Translations under genes and position numbers: made by a program
Origin: Plantago ovata
Lineage: Eukaryota; Streptophyta; Magnoliopsida; Lamiales; Plantaginaceae
Reading direction: 5' to 3'
NCBI GenBank assembly: GCA_028274465.1
Contig: CM051457.1
Span: 28,369,313-28,433,312 of the forward strand
DNA: 64,000 nucleotides
Notes under the pieces: generated by a model
Database searches by the model: none
The model's input: only the letters and a program-made list of their open reading frames with translations
Told to the model about the DNA's origin: nothing
Part shown: positions 1 through 11,912 of the stretch, one piece after another
Layout: every line of letters begins with the position of its first letter
Numbering within the stretch: position 1 is the first letter of the stretch

Positions 1-800
1 TATCCAATCTTATATGTTAATTTCAAAATCTACTATTAAGCGATGTGGAATAGAGTTTAACACACCCCCTCACGTGTAGCTTGATATGAACAACGGGTAT
101 ACAACGTGGACAATAAATGCCGGAATACATATCGTCTCAAACCCAACATGAGCAAACAACCATCATCGACTTGGGCCTGCTTCGATACCATATTGGAATT
201 GGGCCATCATCTCCTTAAAATATCTTGTAAGGGGAGAAGTTTATCCAATCTTATATCTTATACAGTATGTTGATTTCATGACCTACTATCAATCAATGTG
301 GATTGGGCTTGTCTTGGTCATCCATCATCAATGGGACCGGACTGGGATTGCTATTCTCACAAATTAACGAATGGATTGGGGATTATATCGGATCATTGAC
401 ACTTTCATTGTCAAATTGACAAGATCATGATAGAATACGATCTTGAGGAATCCACTCAATAGAGGACTAGGTAGGGAAGAACATGATCAGGAAGTGTCTC
501 GATCATAACAATAGAAAATGTCATTGACGGCGCGAAACAACGTCTTTTTACAACGGTTTATTATCTAATTGTTAAAAACAAAGGTATAGTCCAGTTGGTA
601 GAGTGTAAAGAGTATAGGTTGTGCACAAAACAACTCAGATATGAGTCATGTGTGGTTGTGTCATGTCCATTTTCTAGACGCATTAGGCGAATCACGCTCT
701 CCTACACATTTAGACCACACAGAACGAGTTTGGAATTCCATCACTCTCACGCACGGAGCAGATCACATAAGTCATCATTTCAAATTATATCTATATACTG
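1..800. other. Intergenic, no gene; diverged direct repeat pair
   Basis: No credible coding sequence. The first ~50 bases and positions about 242-302 are diverged direct repeats of each other: both begin TATCCAATCTTATAT and end in a CTACTAT...GATGTGGA block. They look like a degenerate promoter or LTR-like repeat. The short open frames around 595-841 have no recognisable domain and are probably chance. A tRNA-like A-box (TAGTCCAGTTGG) lies near 588 but has no matching B-box. Confidence 0.4.
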
Positions 801-905
801 ATAGTTATAAGGGTGGTCGAATTGTAAGAGTGTTGGAGTAGCACATGAGAGATTAGGTTTCGAATCCACGGAGTATACTTGTTAATTGTTATATAAATTG
901 TGTTT
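800..905 (+). repeat. Possible SINE-like remnant (second family)
   Basis: A pol III A-box-like sequence (TGGTCGAATTG, near 813) is followed about 40 bases later by a B-box-like GGTTTCGAATCC, with a short AT-rich tail. This resembles a tRNA-derived SINE head but differs from the better supported family at 3523 and 10263. No target duplication was found, so this is a tentative call. Confidence 0.3.
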
Positions 906-2603
906 AAGACTTAAGAGTGAGTTTATTCAAACATAGAATGTCCGGTTGGCCTCCAAACCAGGTAAACTGTGAAAGTCATGTTCTTCCCACTTTGGGATGA
1001 TTTCCAGAAGCGTGAAATGAACCACTCACTGCACTCTGCTCTCTGCACACAAGCTTATTGACCATTCGTTTGTCAAATTTTACTGGTTGACCGATCCACT
1101 GCTTGAAAGTTGAAACTTTTACGGTTTTACCACACATGATCGAGTTGGAAAATATGAAACAAAATTTCTTTATTACTATATCGATCTCAATAATATTTAT
1201 AATCCGTACACGCAAAATCTATAAGTCCGTGAGCAAATTGTACACACCTAATTATAATGCTACAATACCACAACTCTAGTGTACGGTCCGCCAGGTGAAT
1301 AATAAGAAAGATTTAAGATTTGTAAAACACATGTAGACGTGAATCTAGTCTAGGATAAAATGAAATGAAAGATGAGATGCAATTTCATAACTATTTAGGG
1401 CCCCAACTTTATCGGATTGTCAGGATAATAGTAGATAAGACAAACTAAGTAATGGTGCATGTAATGTAAGGGTGCTTTCATTGGTGTGCTTCAATGGAAA
1501 AAGGAAAACATATCTATATTCTAGTCCTTAATATATGAATGAATGTGTATATGCATTCTTAAAAAATAAATCAATAAATAAATAAATAATAATAATAATT
1601 AAAAATGGAGATATTCCATCAAATGAGACGTCCTACTTGAGATTCTTGATAAGCTAAAAAAACAAAATAGGAAGGTTAAGTTGATTTTTTTCGGTTCTCT
1701 ATTTTTTCGTAATTCAAAAGAAGAAAAATCTAAACAAGAATTAGGCTTGAAGTGAATGGAAGTTATGAATAATAATATATACAATTATGCAATCATCATA
1801 CCGAACATGATACATATAACTTCACGTGGGTAACATGCAGATGATGTTCGTAAACAGGTTTTTTATTGATTTGTTACAATGACCTACGAAACGAAGACGA
1901 AAGTACAAGTCCGCCGAAAGAGCTAAAATACCACCTCCCCTTGTGGCCAGGCAGTGACTGAATCACGTGGGCTTGGTAACATCTGTGGGCTAGGTAGATG
2001 GAAACATGTAGATGAAGGGAAAGAAATATGAAAGGTGATCATGAAGGCTACTATAATGAAGAATGGAGAATTTGGAAGAAACAATGGGAAAGACAAATGA
2101 ATTGGGCACCAATTTAGAGGGGGGACCTTATCAAACACATGGAGGGGCATATGCACCCTTTGGGTGAGTTTGTGAAATGGAGCCAAACCAAAAGATTCTC
2201 TTGCAAATTGTTGGTTGGAAGAGCACTTTGGATATTGGGGTATATGTTAATGATGAATAGGAGGTATTTGATTGGTTTAAGTATGAGTAACTAGAATTAA
2301 TCAACACTTATTTGGAACAAAATCAGAGAATTATTGTGATTTTAACCTATGCATTCACATATTAGCTCTGTTGAGATCATAGAGCTAAATCCAGTTCACT
2401 CAACGGTTCATTCCTGGAGTTCAACCCGATTCACTCGTCTATTTAAATCCAATAGTATCTTAGAAAAATGGATTAAGTTGATATTAATATAAGTTTAGAA
2501 AAGTTGATATTAATATAAGTTTAGTTTAGAGGAAGTAGTTTTATATAAAATGAGATAGAGCGAGGATTATATTTCTTGGGTATACTATTTTAACCCTTTA
2601 TAC
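906..2603. other. Intergenic, AT-rich, no gene seen
   Basis: Only short open frames without domain signatures. A small AAT/AAAT simple repeat occurs near 1570-1600. The minus-strand frame at 1923-2186 has no family resemblance. Confidence 0.4.
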
Positions 2604-2605
2604 TT

Positions 2606-2829
2606 TCGCAATCTCTCATCAACCTTCCCATTTCCATTCGATTGACTTTTTGTTTGTTTCATTTGACTTTATGTTAATTAAAATCATACCCGTAAGTTAC
2701 GGAATTATATTATATTTTAACAATATAACTTCATAAATTATGTTTCGATATAATTTAGGATTACTAAAATGTCAAACGGAGAAAAAAATGTCAAGGGAAT
2801 AAAATGGGAAGCTTGATAAGAGAGGGCGG
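2606..2829. mobile_element. Stowaway-like MITE
   Basis: The two ends are diverged inverted repeats: CTCTCATCAACCTTCCCATT near 2613 matches, reversed and complemented, CTCTTATCAAGCTTCCCATT at the right end (about 2803-2825), with further pairing inwards. About 220 bp, AT-rich, no coding capacity. This fits a non-autonomous Tc1/mariner-type MITE. The exact ends and TA duplication are uncertain. Confidence 0.5.
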
Positions 2830-3522
2830 AATTACTTATTAGCAATAGGATCTTTTTTAGTTAATAATATGAAATAAGATTACTATTTCCAAAAAAGGTA
2901 CCCAAATGTAAATTCCTACTCAAAACTGCTCAAAAGCCACTAGTCATAACTTCTCACCCAAAAACTCAACAGTCTGCCTGGATCATCTAAAATATCATGC
3001 AAACCATCAACAATGTACGGCTTCTTAGAGTTGATTTTGATTACAATTTATTCTTAAACTTAAACTTAAGTAGGCTAAAATGTTGTAGTCATTGTGAAAA
3101 GCTGGCCGCATATATATGGATACATCTAGACATTAGACACATATATATAGCCCGGTTGTAACTTGTAAGTTGTGATCTCGAAAAACTTGTATACGTAGTA
3201 CGTGATTTGGAGTTTAAACCATGAAAGCTTTAAAGTGTTTTATCCTTTACTAATTACTGTACGTAAAGCAGCTACACTGATTGATAATTGTGGGTCAGTG
3301 CCTGGAATCACGTTTATGCTTCAAAGGCTTCATAATCGTGTTTGATATTATTGGGATAATAAGGCCAAATTTGTTTGATGTGAATGAAGCTTCAAACATT
3401 CTCGGACAAGACGAAAGAGCATTATTGATTTGCGACATTATTTAAAATCTATATAGAGATGTGAGAATTTTACCTAATCTACTGTATGCATAATAACGGC
3501 AATCACTAATTAATATCTAGAT

Positions 3523-3694
3523 CGGGAGATATAAGGTGGTTCAGTGAAAGGAGTTTGGGCAGGTGAAAGAGAGGTGCATGGTTCGATCCTTGGCGGAGAC
3601 ATAATGCGGTTTAGGTGTAGAGATATAAGGTGGTATAGGACGTTTGTATAAAAATAGCATAGGAATAGTCGTAATATTTGTCGTTTAAAAGAAA
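3523..3694 (+). mobile_element. tRNA-derived SINE, copy 1
   Basis: A 172-bp insertion bounded by an exact 16-bp target duplication, TAATTAATATCTAGAT, at 3507-3522 and 3695-3710. The head carries an A-box-like TGGTTCAGTG and a B-box GGTTCGATCC, as in tRNA-derived SINEs. The 3' end runs TATTTGTCGTTTAAAAG. It is closely similar along its length to 10263-10431. The intact duplication suggests a fairly recent insertion. Confidence 0.85.
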
Positions 3695-3710
3695 TAATTA
3701 ATATCTAGAT

Positions 3711-6418
3711 TGTAATTTGTGAAAGAGTAATTCGGTGATTATAAATCCTCTCCTCTGTTGTTCTTCCTTCCATCCATTCAGTGATAAAATCTGGGCATTT
3801 GTGCGAGTTCGCCAGAACAGCTAGACATGCTACTAGCTGTTGGTTCATACGGGAGATAAAGGCTCGTTCTCAGAGATCACGCATGAAGATGATCAATTGA
3901 TATTGATGCAGGGCATGATGAAAACAATGTAAATTAACTGCTTGTAAATTGATATGAATGAAAAATATAGAATTCTTCCGATATATGAATCAAGTATTTA
4001 TAACTATTTTAAAGTCTAGGCTTCTTCGGTCTAAGTCACCTGTAAAACTTGAAAAGGTAGGAAATAGTAATTTTCTTGCATATAGAAAAGACTTACACAC
4101 AAATCGTGCGTAATATAATTAAATACTACATGATGTTGAACACTTTTTATTGGTAATCGGTATCAAGCATTCAAACCATAAGAGAAGAGATGTCAACACA
4201 TGATATCGTACACATGTCACTCGTGACAGCAAGAAATATCCAAGAGGACAATGATTAATTCTAAGAAAGTAAGTTATACGCACAAAGGTAGTGATGTTGT
4301 GAAAGGATTTGACAGGCCCGACTCTGAGGGTGTGCGGGTTGCCCGACCGCTCAAGGGCTCCGAAAAATTGGTGCTCCAAACTTATAGATTGTCTCTCTCT
4401 ATTGCATGTAAAAATTAAAGAAATGTCTTTGTAACCTATTGGATTGGATTGACTTTGTAAGTCTTTGGCTTTTGATGTCGCGAGTTCAATTTCTCGGTGT
4501 TCTTTTTCACATATATTTTTTATTTTTCTAAAATACTTGGGCCCATTTAAAATATGATGGATGAGGCGTCTAATACCCTGCATCCCACATCACTTGTGAG
4601 TGAATTGAATAAAAGGTATATATGTTAGATTACCACTCTCACATGTATGAGACTTTTTGGGTAATTCCAAAAGTAAATTCGGGCGGGCTCAGGCCCAAAG
4701 CGGACAATATCATACCAACGGGACATGTGTGAATTAGTTTGTAGTAACCTTGTCAGCCATTTGGGCCGGGTCTTGGCCCATTAGTGGCCTCATCCATCAT
4801 ATCATCGAATCCTTTCACAATACCACCACCTTCCCCCCCCCTCTCTGTACATAACCATCATTGTAAGTATTAACTCTTAGCCTCTTGGGTAATATGAAGT
4901 TTAAACACGAAGTTATGTAAGAACCACATGTTATATGTAATTTGGGGACTAAAAACAAGTACAACAACTTTGCACGCCTTGTGGGTGCCAAGACTAGCTA
5001 CCATATAGCGTCCAAGACCGTTTTTTGTTGTTGTGAGTCCGTAATTACATTACATAGGTCATTCAAGGATAATTTGACTTTTAAATATCAAATTTATGTC
5101 TCCCAATGTTAAAACGACATGGATGCCCTACAGGTGCCCAGACAAGTGTATCTTGACAGCGTCCAGGCCGTTTTCCTTGTTATGAGTCTCTAATTAATTA
5201 CAAAGGCCATTTGATAATATCAGAAGAATATTAGAATAAGTGAAACTAGCAACTAAGTCTTGAATGTCCTCCACCAGCGCACCAATTAAGCTACATATGT
5301 GTGACACGGTTTAGATCGTTACCTTTTGACAATTTGAATGTAACGGTGCTTTGAAATATTAATTTATTTAGTTTTTTTTTTCTCTAATATAAATAATAAT
5401 TAAGCTGCATATTGGAAATAATTGATAATAAACGATTATGGTTGGAGAGCAAAAGGACAGAAAGGCTTTTAGGTGAATAAAAACGAGTGCACGTGTACGC
5501 ATCGTCCACACGTGCGGTTATCAATGACTGGGATTATGAGGGAGGTCCGTGTACTTTCTCGTTATTCTATTTTCACCCCCAAATTGTCGTTCTCAATACA
5601 CACCGTACACAACCTTGTTTCCATCTAGGAAATCAAACAACTCCCTCCTGTTAAACAAGACTAGTCTTTGCTTGCTTGAAACCCTCAAGTTTTTATTGAC
5701 CATATACATATTTTAAAATGAGAGAATCGTGCTAGACTGTAACTTTTTTTTTAAAACGGTCAAATAATAAAATAGAACGAAAGAGCATAAAAATGCTCGT
5801 GACAAATACAAGGAGTTACGAGGTTCAACAAATGAACAACACCTAAAAGAGAAAGAGCAAAACACTGGGTGCTACAACACCTAACAAGAGAAAAGAGCAA
5901 AGCACTAGCAATGGACAAACTTCCAAGCGGCGGGGGAAGGACAAACAGAGGCCATGCACCAAGGATGAAAACGAGCTAACGAGCTTCACCAGGGAACGTG
6001 TGAAGAGGTTTCCGCCACCCTTGACCAATTATAGAATATAGAGCGAGTAGGTTAAAATAAATTATCTATATATCCATCAAACGTCGAGTTTTCCCGAACG
6101 TGATGGTACTATCATGGGCGAAGGTACATTCAACAAAGGTGGTGAGCACCACCCGTGCCCCACCATGGCCAAAAAATAAATAAATTATATTTAGTAATTG
6201 TAAAAATTATAACTTCTTTAATAATTAGACTACCTAGCTTGCTTACTGTATATATGCCAATCTCTCCAACTTTGCTTCTCTGATTTCTTGTTAACCACAC
6301 TTTCTTTATTGTTGTAGACTCTATAATCTATTTTAAAGTTTAAAGTTATAAATTGATCAGTTTATGATTAAGTTTATTTTTACTTATTAGGATATAATTT
6401 GTTCAATTAGCATAATTA
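3711..6418. other. Intergenic, decayed repeats, no gene
   Basis: No gene supported. Two diverged tandem copies of a ~80-bp stretch occur at about 4984-5070 and 5134-5210, each containing GCGTCCA(A/G)G(A/G)CCG followed by GTTNTGAGTC. A minus-strand open frame at 4119-4583 has no domain and crosses what looks like decayed transposon sequence. A block at about 6030-6110 reappears in diverged form at about 7847-7925. Confidence 0.4.
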
Positions 6419-6563
6419 GCAAAGGTTGGTTAACTCTCTCCTCTTCTTTTTATTTTATTTTATTGTTGACTTGAAGATGTTTTGCAATTAAATTTGACGC
6501 TTTTAGTTAGTTACTAGAACGCAAAGATTGGTTAACTATCTCCTTTTTTATTATGAGTTGGAG
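6419..6563 (+). repeat. Diverged ~100-bp tandem repeat flanking the foldback element
   Basis: GCAAAGGTTGGTTAACTCTC at 6419 is repeated as GCAAAGATTGGTTAACTATC at 6521. The intervening ATGTTTTGCAATTAAATTTG block (about 6477) recurs at about 7331, on the far side of the foldback element. The foldback element therefore appears to have split the second repeat unit. Confidence 0.6.
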
Positions 6564-7319
6564 AAAATGTCTTATTAGTGACCATTATGAGGGTGATTCT
6601 CAAAATCAACCCCCTTAGTTTCAGAATTACATTTTAGTCCAAAATGAGGGATTTTTGAGTTGACCAACACTTATTTACAACTTTGCCATCACCTGAAACA
6701 CTCTCAACCCAACATGTCCTAAGAAATAAATAAATTTACTAAAAGTAAAATAAAAAAAATATGTAAATTAAAAAAAAAAAACCTAATCAATAAAAAACTA
6801 AAATATTTTTTTTTAAAAACTTTTTACCTTCTTCCCCAATGGTAATTCCGGTACCGGAGCTTGTAGAGCTCCAGATCGGAGATCTGCAAGCTCCGACCAG
6901 GAGCTTTTGCAGCTCTGATCTGGAGCTGACAGCTCCTGATCGGAGCTATAATAGCTCCGATCGGGAGCTGTTATAGCTCCAGATCGGAGTTGACAGCTCC
7001 GATCAGAGTTCTTAACTCCGACGTGGAGCTCTGTGCCGGAGCTCCAGTACCGGAAAAAATTCGATACCGGAGTTTTAGATAGAAAGATGTTTTTTTTTAA
7101 AAAAATATTTTATTTTCTTTAGTTTATCATTTTATATAAATTTTTTAATTTCTTAAACTTTTTTATTCTATTAAAGCATAAGGAGTGTTTGGCGAGCTAA
7201 AATTTCAATATTTGAACAGTGATTTGGTCAACATTTTGGCCTAAAATGTAATTGCTAAATTAAGAAGGTTGCTTTCGTAATTAGGTACGCTAACAAGGGC
7301 TCTAAAAAAATGGACCCAT
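6564..7319. mobile_element. Long-TIR foldback element with palindromic GC-rich core
   Basis: The two arms (about 6564-6840 and 7076-7319) are long imperfect inverted repeats. For example GAATTACATTTTAGTCCAAAA at ~6628 pairs with the reverse complement of a TTTTGGCCTAAAATGTAATTG block at ~7233. The arms enclose the GC-rich core listed separately. Flanking TGAGTTG appears on both sides (about 6556 and 7319), compatible with a decayed ~9-bp target duplication as made by Mutator-type elements. No coding capacity. The class (MULE-derived foldback) is inference. Confidence 0.6.
6850..7072. repeat. Iterated palindromic array, (GG)AGCT-N-AGCTCC-GATCGG units
   Basis: About nine ~20-24-bp units alternate AGCT and AGCTCC half-sites with a GATCGG or GATCTGG joint, for example AGCTATAATAGCTCCGATCG near 6943. 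Each half-site can pair with the neighbour on either side, so two alternative sets of hairpins are possible. The array is GC-rich inside very AT-rich arms and is bounded by CCGGTACCGG (6850) and AGTACCGG (about 7047). Confidence 0.8.
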
Positions 7320-7642
7320 TGAGTTGATAATGTTTTGCAACTAAATTTTGACGCTTTTTGTTACTAGAATACTAATGTATGATAAAGAGTAGTATATTGA
7401 TTAAAAATAAAGAGATAATTCATCCGTATCACAAAATTTTACTCACTTTTCCTTTGTGGATGTCCTACAAAATATTAATAATTTCCTGAAATCTACGCCA
7501 CTTACATCTCTATTTCAATTAAAAAAATTAACTTATTCCACTAACTTTATACTATTTTATTGTTTCTTTTTAAACTACGCTTTAGACAAAAATGATTTTG
7601 AAGGAAAATCTTTTATCAATCGGAGTTTTTTTCCTTCCCGCC

Positions 7643-7738
7643 CAGGGGCAGACCCACCGTGGTGAAAAAAAAAAAATCTAGGTCCACACCTTGTCCCCCA
7701 CCCCTTTTGAGCAGTTCAAAATCTTGGCTTCGCCCCTG
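7643..7738. mobile_element. Short inverted-repeat element (CAGGGGC ends)
   Basis: The left end CAGGGGCAGAC and the right end TTCGCCCCTG are near-perfect inverted repeats of the CAGGGGCGGA type common at ends of plant hAT-like non-autonomous elements. Only 96 bp lie between them and no clear 8-bp duplication is visible, so this is probably a deletion derivative. Confidence 0.4.
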
Positions 7739-8700
7739 GGTACTATAGTCTATTCCTCGCCTTATCTTTGGAGGTCATAAACAACAACATGAGATGGAGA
7801 ACGTCACCACTCGAAAGAACTTCCTTCCCCGCAACAAAACATTATAGAACCTAAAGCGAGTAGTTTTAAAATAATTTACCTATATATCCAATCAACGACG
7901 GATTTTCCAAAACGGTGAGGGATAATATAGTCTATTCCTCGCTTTAGGCTCTAGGACCACCAAACACCCCGAAAAAATAAAACCACAACTCGGGTTGTAA
8001 CATTGAGTAGGGAATGACCCCCTCAAGTCTACTCACCAACCGAACCATCGGCTTACTAGGATTACACTCCTACACCCTATGGCGTTAAGCGTGCTAGAAT
8101 GTTATCTATACATGTTGATAAATAAATCTCATTCATCAGAACAATTATAGAAACACACGATCAGATACAAAACTTTAAGAAATTATACAAATCAATACAA
8201 TTCAACACGCACGACTCGGACCAAATTCACTGACATCAATGAATCTCGCCCTCTAAATTAAATTCCTTCAACCAATAAGAGGTAGAACATATGAGAAGAT
8301 TGAATGTTGATTTTGATTTGTGATGTTTGTCGAATTGCAAAGAGGGCATGCATAACTGCGTGTCATATCTATCTATCAATCAAGTCTACATTATTGGAAA
8401 TCAATCTTTCATTCAGGAATGGAATGAGACGAGTGAAAGGAGTAATAATAATATGATAACCAATTGGGTAGGGGTATCTGTTCCTCCATGCAAAATGATG
8501 AATACTATTAATTTCATACCTACCGAGTTATGAAAATTAAACTAGAGATTTGTTGGGATCCGATCCAACATAGTTCGCATGATAAGGTTTAATTCGTTAG
8601 TTTACTCGGATTCTTTTTTGGGAGCGGTCACCGAGACCGCAAGGGAACCGATTTCACAAATACAGAGAAAGGGATTCCTCAAGGTAATTCTTTGGTAAAT
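7739..8700. other. Intergenic, no gene
   Basis: Contains the second diverged copy (about 7847-7925) of the block at 6030-6110, sharing GCGAGTAG and TATATATCCA motifs. The short frame at 8327-8533 has no recognisable domain. Confidence 0.35.
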
Positions 8701-8703
8701 ACT

Positions 8704-8940
8704 TACTCCGTTTCATTAATAAGTTTCTCTTCGGTTAAAGATGTTCAAGTTTGACCGCACATTTATCCTAAATTATACGGATGTAATTGGTTTTTTAAAA
8801 TATAAATTTAAAGTTCATAAGTTAATAGTATATTTAATATTTTTTTTAAATTTGTTTATCAATATAATTTACGTGTAATATACGGGTCAAACATGAGCAC
8901 TGTTAACGAAAGATGAACTTACTAATGAAACCGATGAAAT
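8704..8940. mobile_element. Stowaway-like MITE, tandem copy A
   Basis: The left end ACTCCGTTTCATTAATAAGTT matches the reverse complement of AACTTACTAATGAAACCG at the right end. Interior AT-rich with GTCAAAC motifs. The next ~230 bp is a related, separately bounded element. Confidence 0.6.
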
Positions 8941-8957
8941 TGAAGATATTAGTATAT

Positions 8958-9184
8958 ACTTTCTCCATTTTATTAATAACATCCTCTTCAGTCAACATGT
9001 TTCATTTTTTACCACACATTACTCCTAAATTGTATGATACAATTTTGTTTTAAAGTTATAAAATTAAAGTTCATAAGGTAGTAGTATTTTTAATATTTTT
9101 TTATCAATATAATTTAGGTATAATATACGAGTCAAACATAATTGTCGTTGACCAAAGATGAAGCTTTTAATGAAATGGAGGAAT
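8958..9184. mobile_element. Stowaway-like MITE, tandem copy B
   Basis: The left end CTTTCTCCATTTTATTAATA and right end TTAATGAAATGGAGGAAT are inverted repeats flanked by TATA on both sides, consistent with TA target duplication. The interior resembles copy A (AATATAATTTA...TATAC...GTCAAACAT). Confidence 0.65.
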
Positions 9185-9577
9185 TATAATAGAATAATAC
9201 AATACAATAACGATTAGAGACATAAGAAAGAGAAGAACCAATGCCCGATTTACACAAAAGGGGAGAGAAAAAAAGAAGCAAGGGAGAAGAGAATAGGGTG
9301 GGTTTTTTTTCCTTCCTATCGTTTTCTTACACAAGTGAGACCTATGTGAGGAATGAAGTATGTAACTACATCTCCACCAAGTGCAATTCATTTACTCCAT
9401 AAGTGTCTTTCATCATTACAAAATATATTTGTAACTAATGACAACAAATGTCATGTTTAATATATAGGAAGAGCAACAAATAACACATCAGAACTAACAA
9501 CAATCAAAGTGGGATTAATATTGTGTAAGATTCTCAACTTTGAAAATCTGATTCTAATTATGCCATCAATTGTTTAA

Positions 9578-9837
9578 ACAGGGGGAATCAAGTAGCATGG
9601 CAACACAGAGCGCTCGTTGATGAGATCAAGGGATTGATGGAAGGAAGAAGAATCACCACAATTTTCACTTTTCGAGAAGAAAACAGCGTAGCAGATGTAT
9701 TGGCAAAAAATGGAAGCAAAAATGCAAGCAAAAGACAAGGATCAATAAATTCTCAATTATCTCAAGTTGGTCATTTGGTATGTAATAGTTCGGATTTTAT
9801 TAGAATGCCATCTCCTGAACTTTATACTTCGTAGTAG
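9578..9837 (+). pseudogene. RNase H-like (RVT_3 type) fragment
   Basis: Translation gives the C-terminal half of a plant reverse-transcriptase-like RNase H domain: a QHRALVDEIKGLM segment, then ITTIFTFREENSVADVLAKN, which matches the family's FRE-x-N-x-AD-x-LA end motif. There is no start, no upstream part of the domain and no retrotransposon body around it. It is a stranded fragment, either from a LINE or from an RVT_3 domain gene. Confidence 0.55.
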
Positions 9838-10262
9838 GCAGGATTGTCCTAATTGGTTGTCCGAACTAGTTAGGACTGATAAACTAGCTATCACATATTG
9901 ATATGTTAATCTTAATGGATCAAACAATGTAAATTATCCTTATTAGTAATAATAAACCTGTTTCCTTAAAAAAAAATATATATTTGTAACTTCCATGACT
10001 TACAAATGCGAAGAAGCAACATCTTCTAGAAGGTATTGAGAGGTTGAATTAGCAAAACCCTAGCACTTAAGGACTAACCCACTTGAGGTTGGTTCGGTTC
10101 ACGTTCGATGGTCGGTGCACCCACTTGTACACAAGTTTACTAGTTTTGTATTCAAATCTGGTATGAATTTGCATTCAACTTATCTTGCTACACATATTGA
10201 ACTAAAAAGTTATATAAATTAACTAGAGACTTCACTTTATCGGATAAACACACTCAACTTTC

Positions 10263-10431
10263 GGAGTTATAAGGTGGTCTAGCGGAATGGAGGTGGAATA
10301 GTGAAGGAGAGGTGCAAGGTTCGATCCCCAGCGGAGACATAAGGCGGTTTCGGTGTGGAGATATAATGTGGTTCATGATATTATATAGTAGTAGCGTAGA
10401 AGTAGTTGTAATATTTGTCGTTTAAAAAAAA
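10263..10431 (+). mobile_element. tRNA-derived SINE, copy 2
   Basis: A 169-bp insertion bounded by an exact 17-bp target duplication, AAACACACTCAACTTTC, at 10246-10262 and 10432-10448. A-box TGGTCTAGCGG and B-box GGTTCGATCCC lie in the head with tRNA-like spacing. The tail reads TATTTGTCGTTTAAAAAA. Same family as 3523-3694. Confidence 0.9.
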
Positions 10432-10802
10432 AAACACACTCAACTTTCTAATTTTAAGCACTAACCCAAAGTCTGTTATGAGCATCTAATATATCTGTTT
10501 GAAACTCTCACGAGTAGCTTTCAAATATATATATACATTACTTTATTTTAATTAATTAATAATTAAAAATAATTTTTATGTAAATAAACAACACAACTCA
10601 TTATTCACTTCTCACTCTTTTTCATATTTTCCAACGGTAACATCTCTGCGGAGAGATCTCAGCAAAGATTCATACCGTCCATATCACGATTCATGCATAT
10701 GTACCACTCAACGCAAAGTGGACCTTTATACACTCAGAGAAGCACCTTTGTTTGATTTATTCTGTTGAACACAGAACACTGGCACAGTTTACACGTTGAT
10801 AA

Positions 10803-11139
10803 GAGCACTCCTTAGGGAGGTTTTTTTGGGGCTTAATTGAGGCTTAAAACCTCAATTAAGTCCAAAAATTTCTTCAATGGAGGTTTTTATGGGGCTACTA
10901 TTTAGTAGCTCATGGGCTACTAAATAGTAGCCTCCATTTAAGCCCCAATTTATATTAAAAAATTGTTTAATTATATTCTTTAGTAGAAAATTTTATAATA
11001 GACTAACATGTGGCATATGAGACCTACATACAAGCCTCAGATAAGCCCAAAACTATTGGAGGCTTTAATTTGTGAAGGGCTTGTTTTGAGGCTTATATGT
11101 TTAAAGCCCCAATTAAGCCTAAAACCATAAGGAATGCTC
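10803..11139. mobile_element. Tourist-like MITE
   Basis: The left end GAGCACTCCTTAGGG matches the reverse complement of the right end, CCATAAGGAATGCTC, and the similarity continues inwards through the GGGGCTTAATT blocks. Both sides carry TAA (10800-10802 and 11140-11142), the 3-bp duplication expected of PIF/Harbinger (Tourist). Internally, GGGCTACTATTTAGTAGC and its inverted copy form a smaller hairpin at about 10893-10935. Confidence 0.75.
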
Positions 11140-11539
11140 TAATAACCAAATCAGCATATAGTCGAATACTCGAAATATGTGCATACACATGACAAAATTG
11201 CGCAGCGAAAAGGTAATTCGTGAAATCGAGTTTTTATATATTGTTCAGATAAAATACCATTATACTTGAGTGTAATTTCATTTGATATACAAATAATAAA
11301 AATACCGACTTTGCATTGCCGACATTATATGTGCAACCCTAATCTGAAGGGGGCGCATGGTGGGGAAAATTAGAGAAAATGGGATAAGAATATATATAAA
11401 GAATTAAAGATATAGATATCGAGAAATAGAATATACATATTGCTAATATTGCTAGTCTGGAATTTTAATTCTCCATCACATAATATAAAGAAAAATGGAT
11501 AAATGAATAAATAAATAAATAATAGTAGTATTAGTTCCC

Positions 11540-11903
11540 AACATGCTAAGTAGTGCTACGGTCATAATGGGTTTATGGTGTGCTCTTGTCGACTACTCTT
11601 CACTTGCGTGGTGAGATCCTTCGTACGGTTTGGGACCGTCGCCCTTCGGTACTCTCTTGGTTCGCATTTGCATTGGTGACGCCACTAATCTCAGGCTTCT
11701 CATCTTGGCGATTAGATAGGCTTTCTGGTACTAGAATCGTGGTTGTATTTAACTTGGTAATTGGTTGGTTTTGGCACTTGTCAACCCCGTTTGTGTTGGG
11801 AGGTTGAGGTGTGCTCTTTTATTCTCTGTGTAATTGGTTCGACCATTTTTTATGCTTTCTTTTTAATAAAATTACAAATTTAGCCGTTTCAAAAAAATAA
11901 TTT
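11540..11903 (+). mobile_element. 5'-truncated LINE 3' end
   Basis: The right end reads TTTTTAATAAAATTAC...GCCGTTTCAAAAAAA, the typical 3' tail of plant L1-type LINEs. A 9-bp direct repeat, TTAGTTCCC, flanks it (11531-11539 and 11904-11912), consistent with target-primed insertion. An open frame at 11580-11807 inside it has no clear domain and is probably part of the 3' UTR. Confidence 0.65.
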
Positions 11904-11912
11904 TTAGTTCCC

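Noticed and set aside
4119..4583. 154-codon minus-strand open frame
   Set aside because: No domain, no introns or promoter context, and it runs across decayed repeat sequence. Probably chance.
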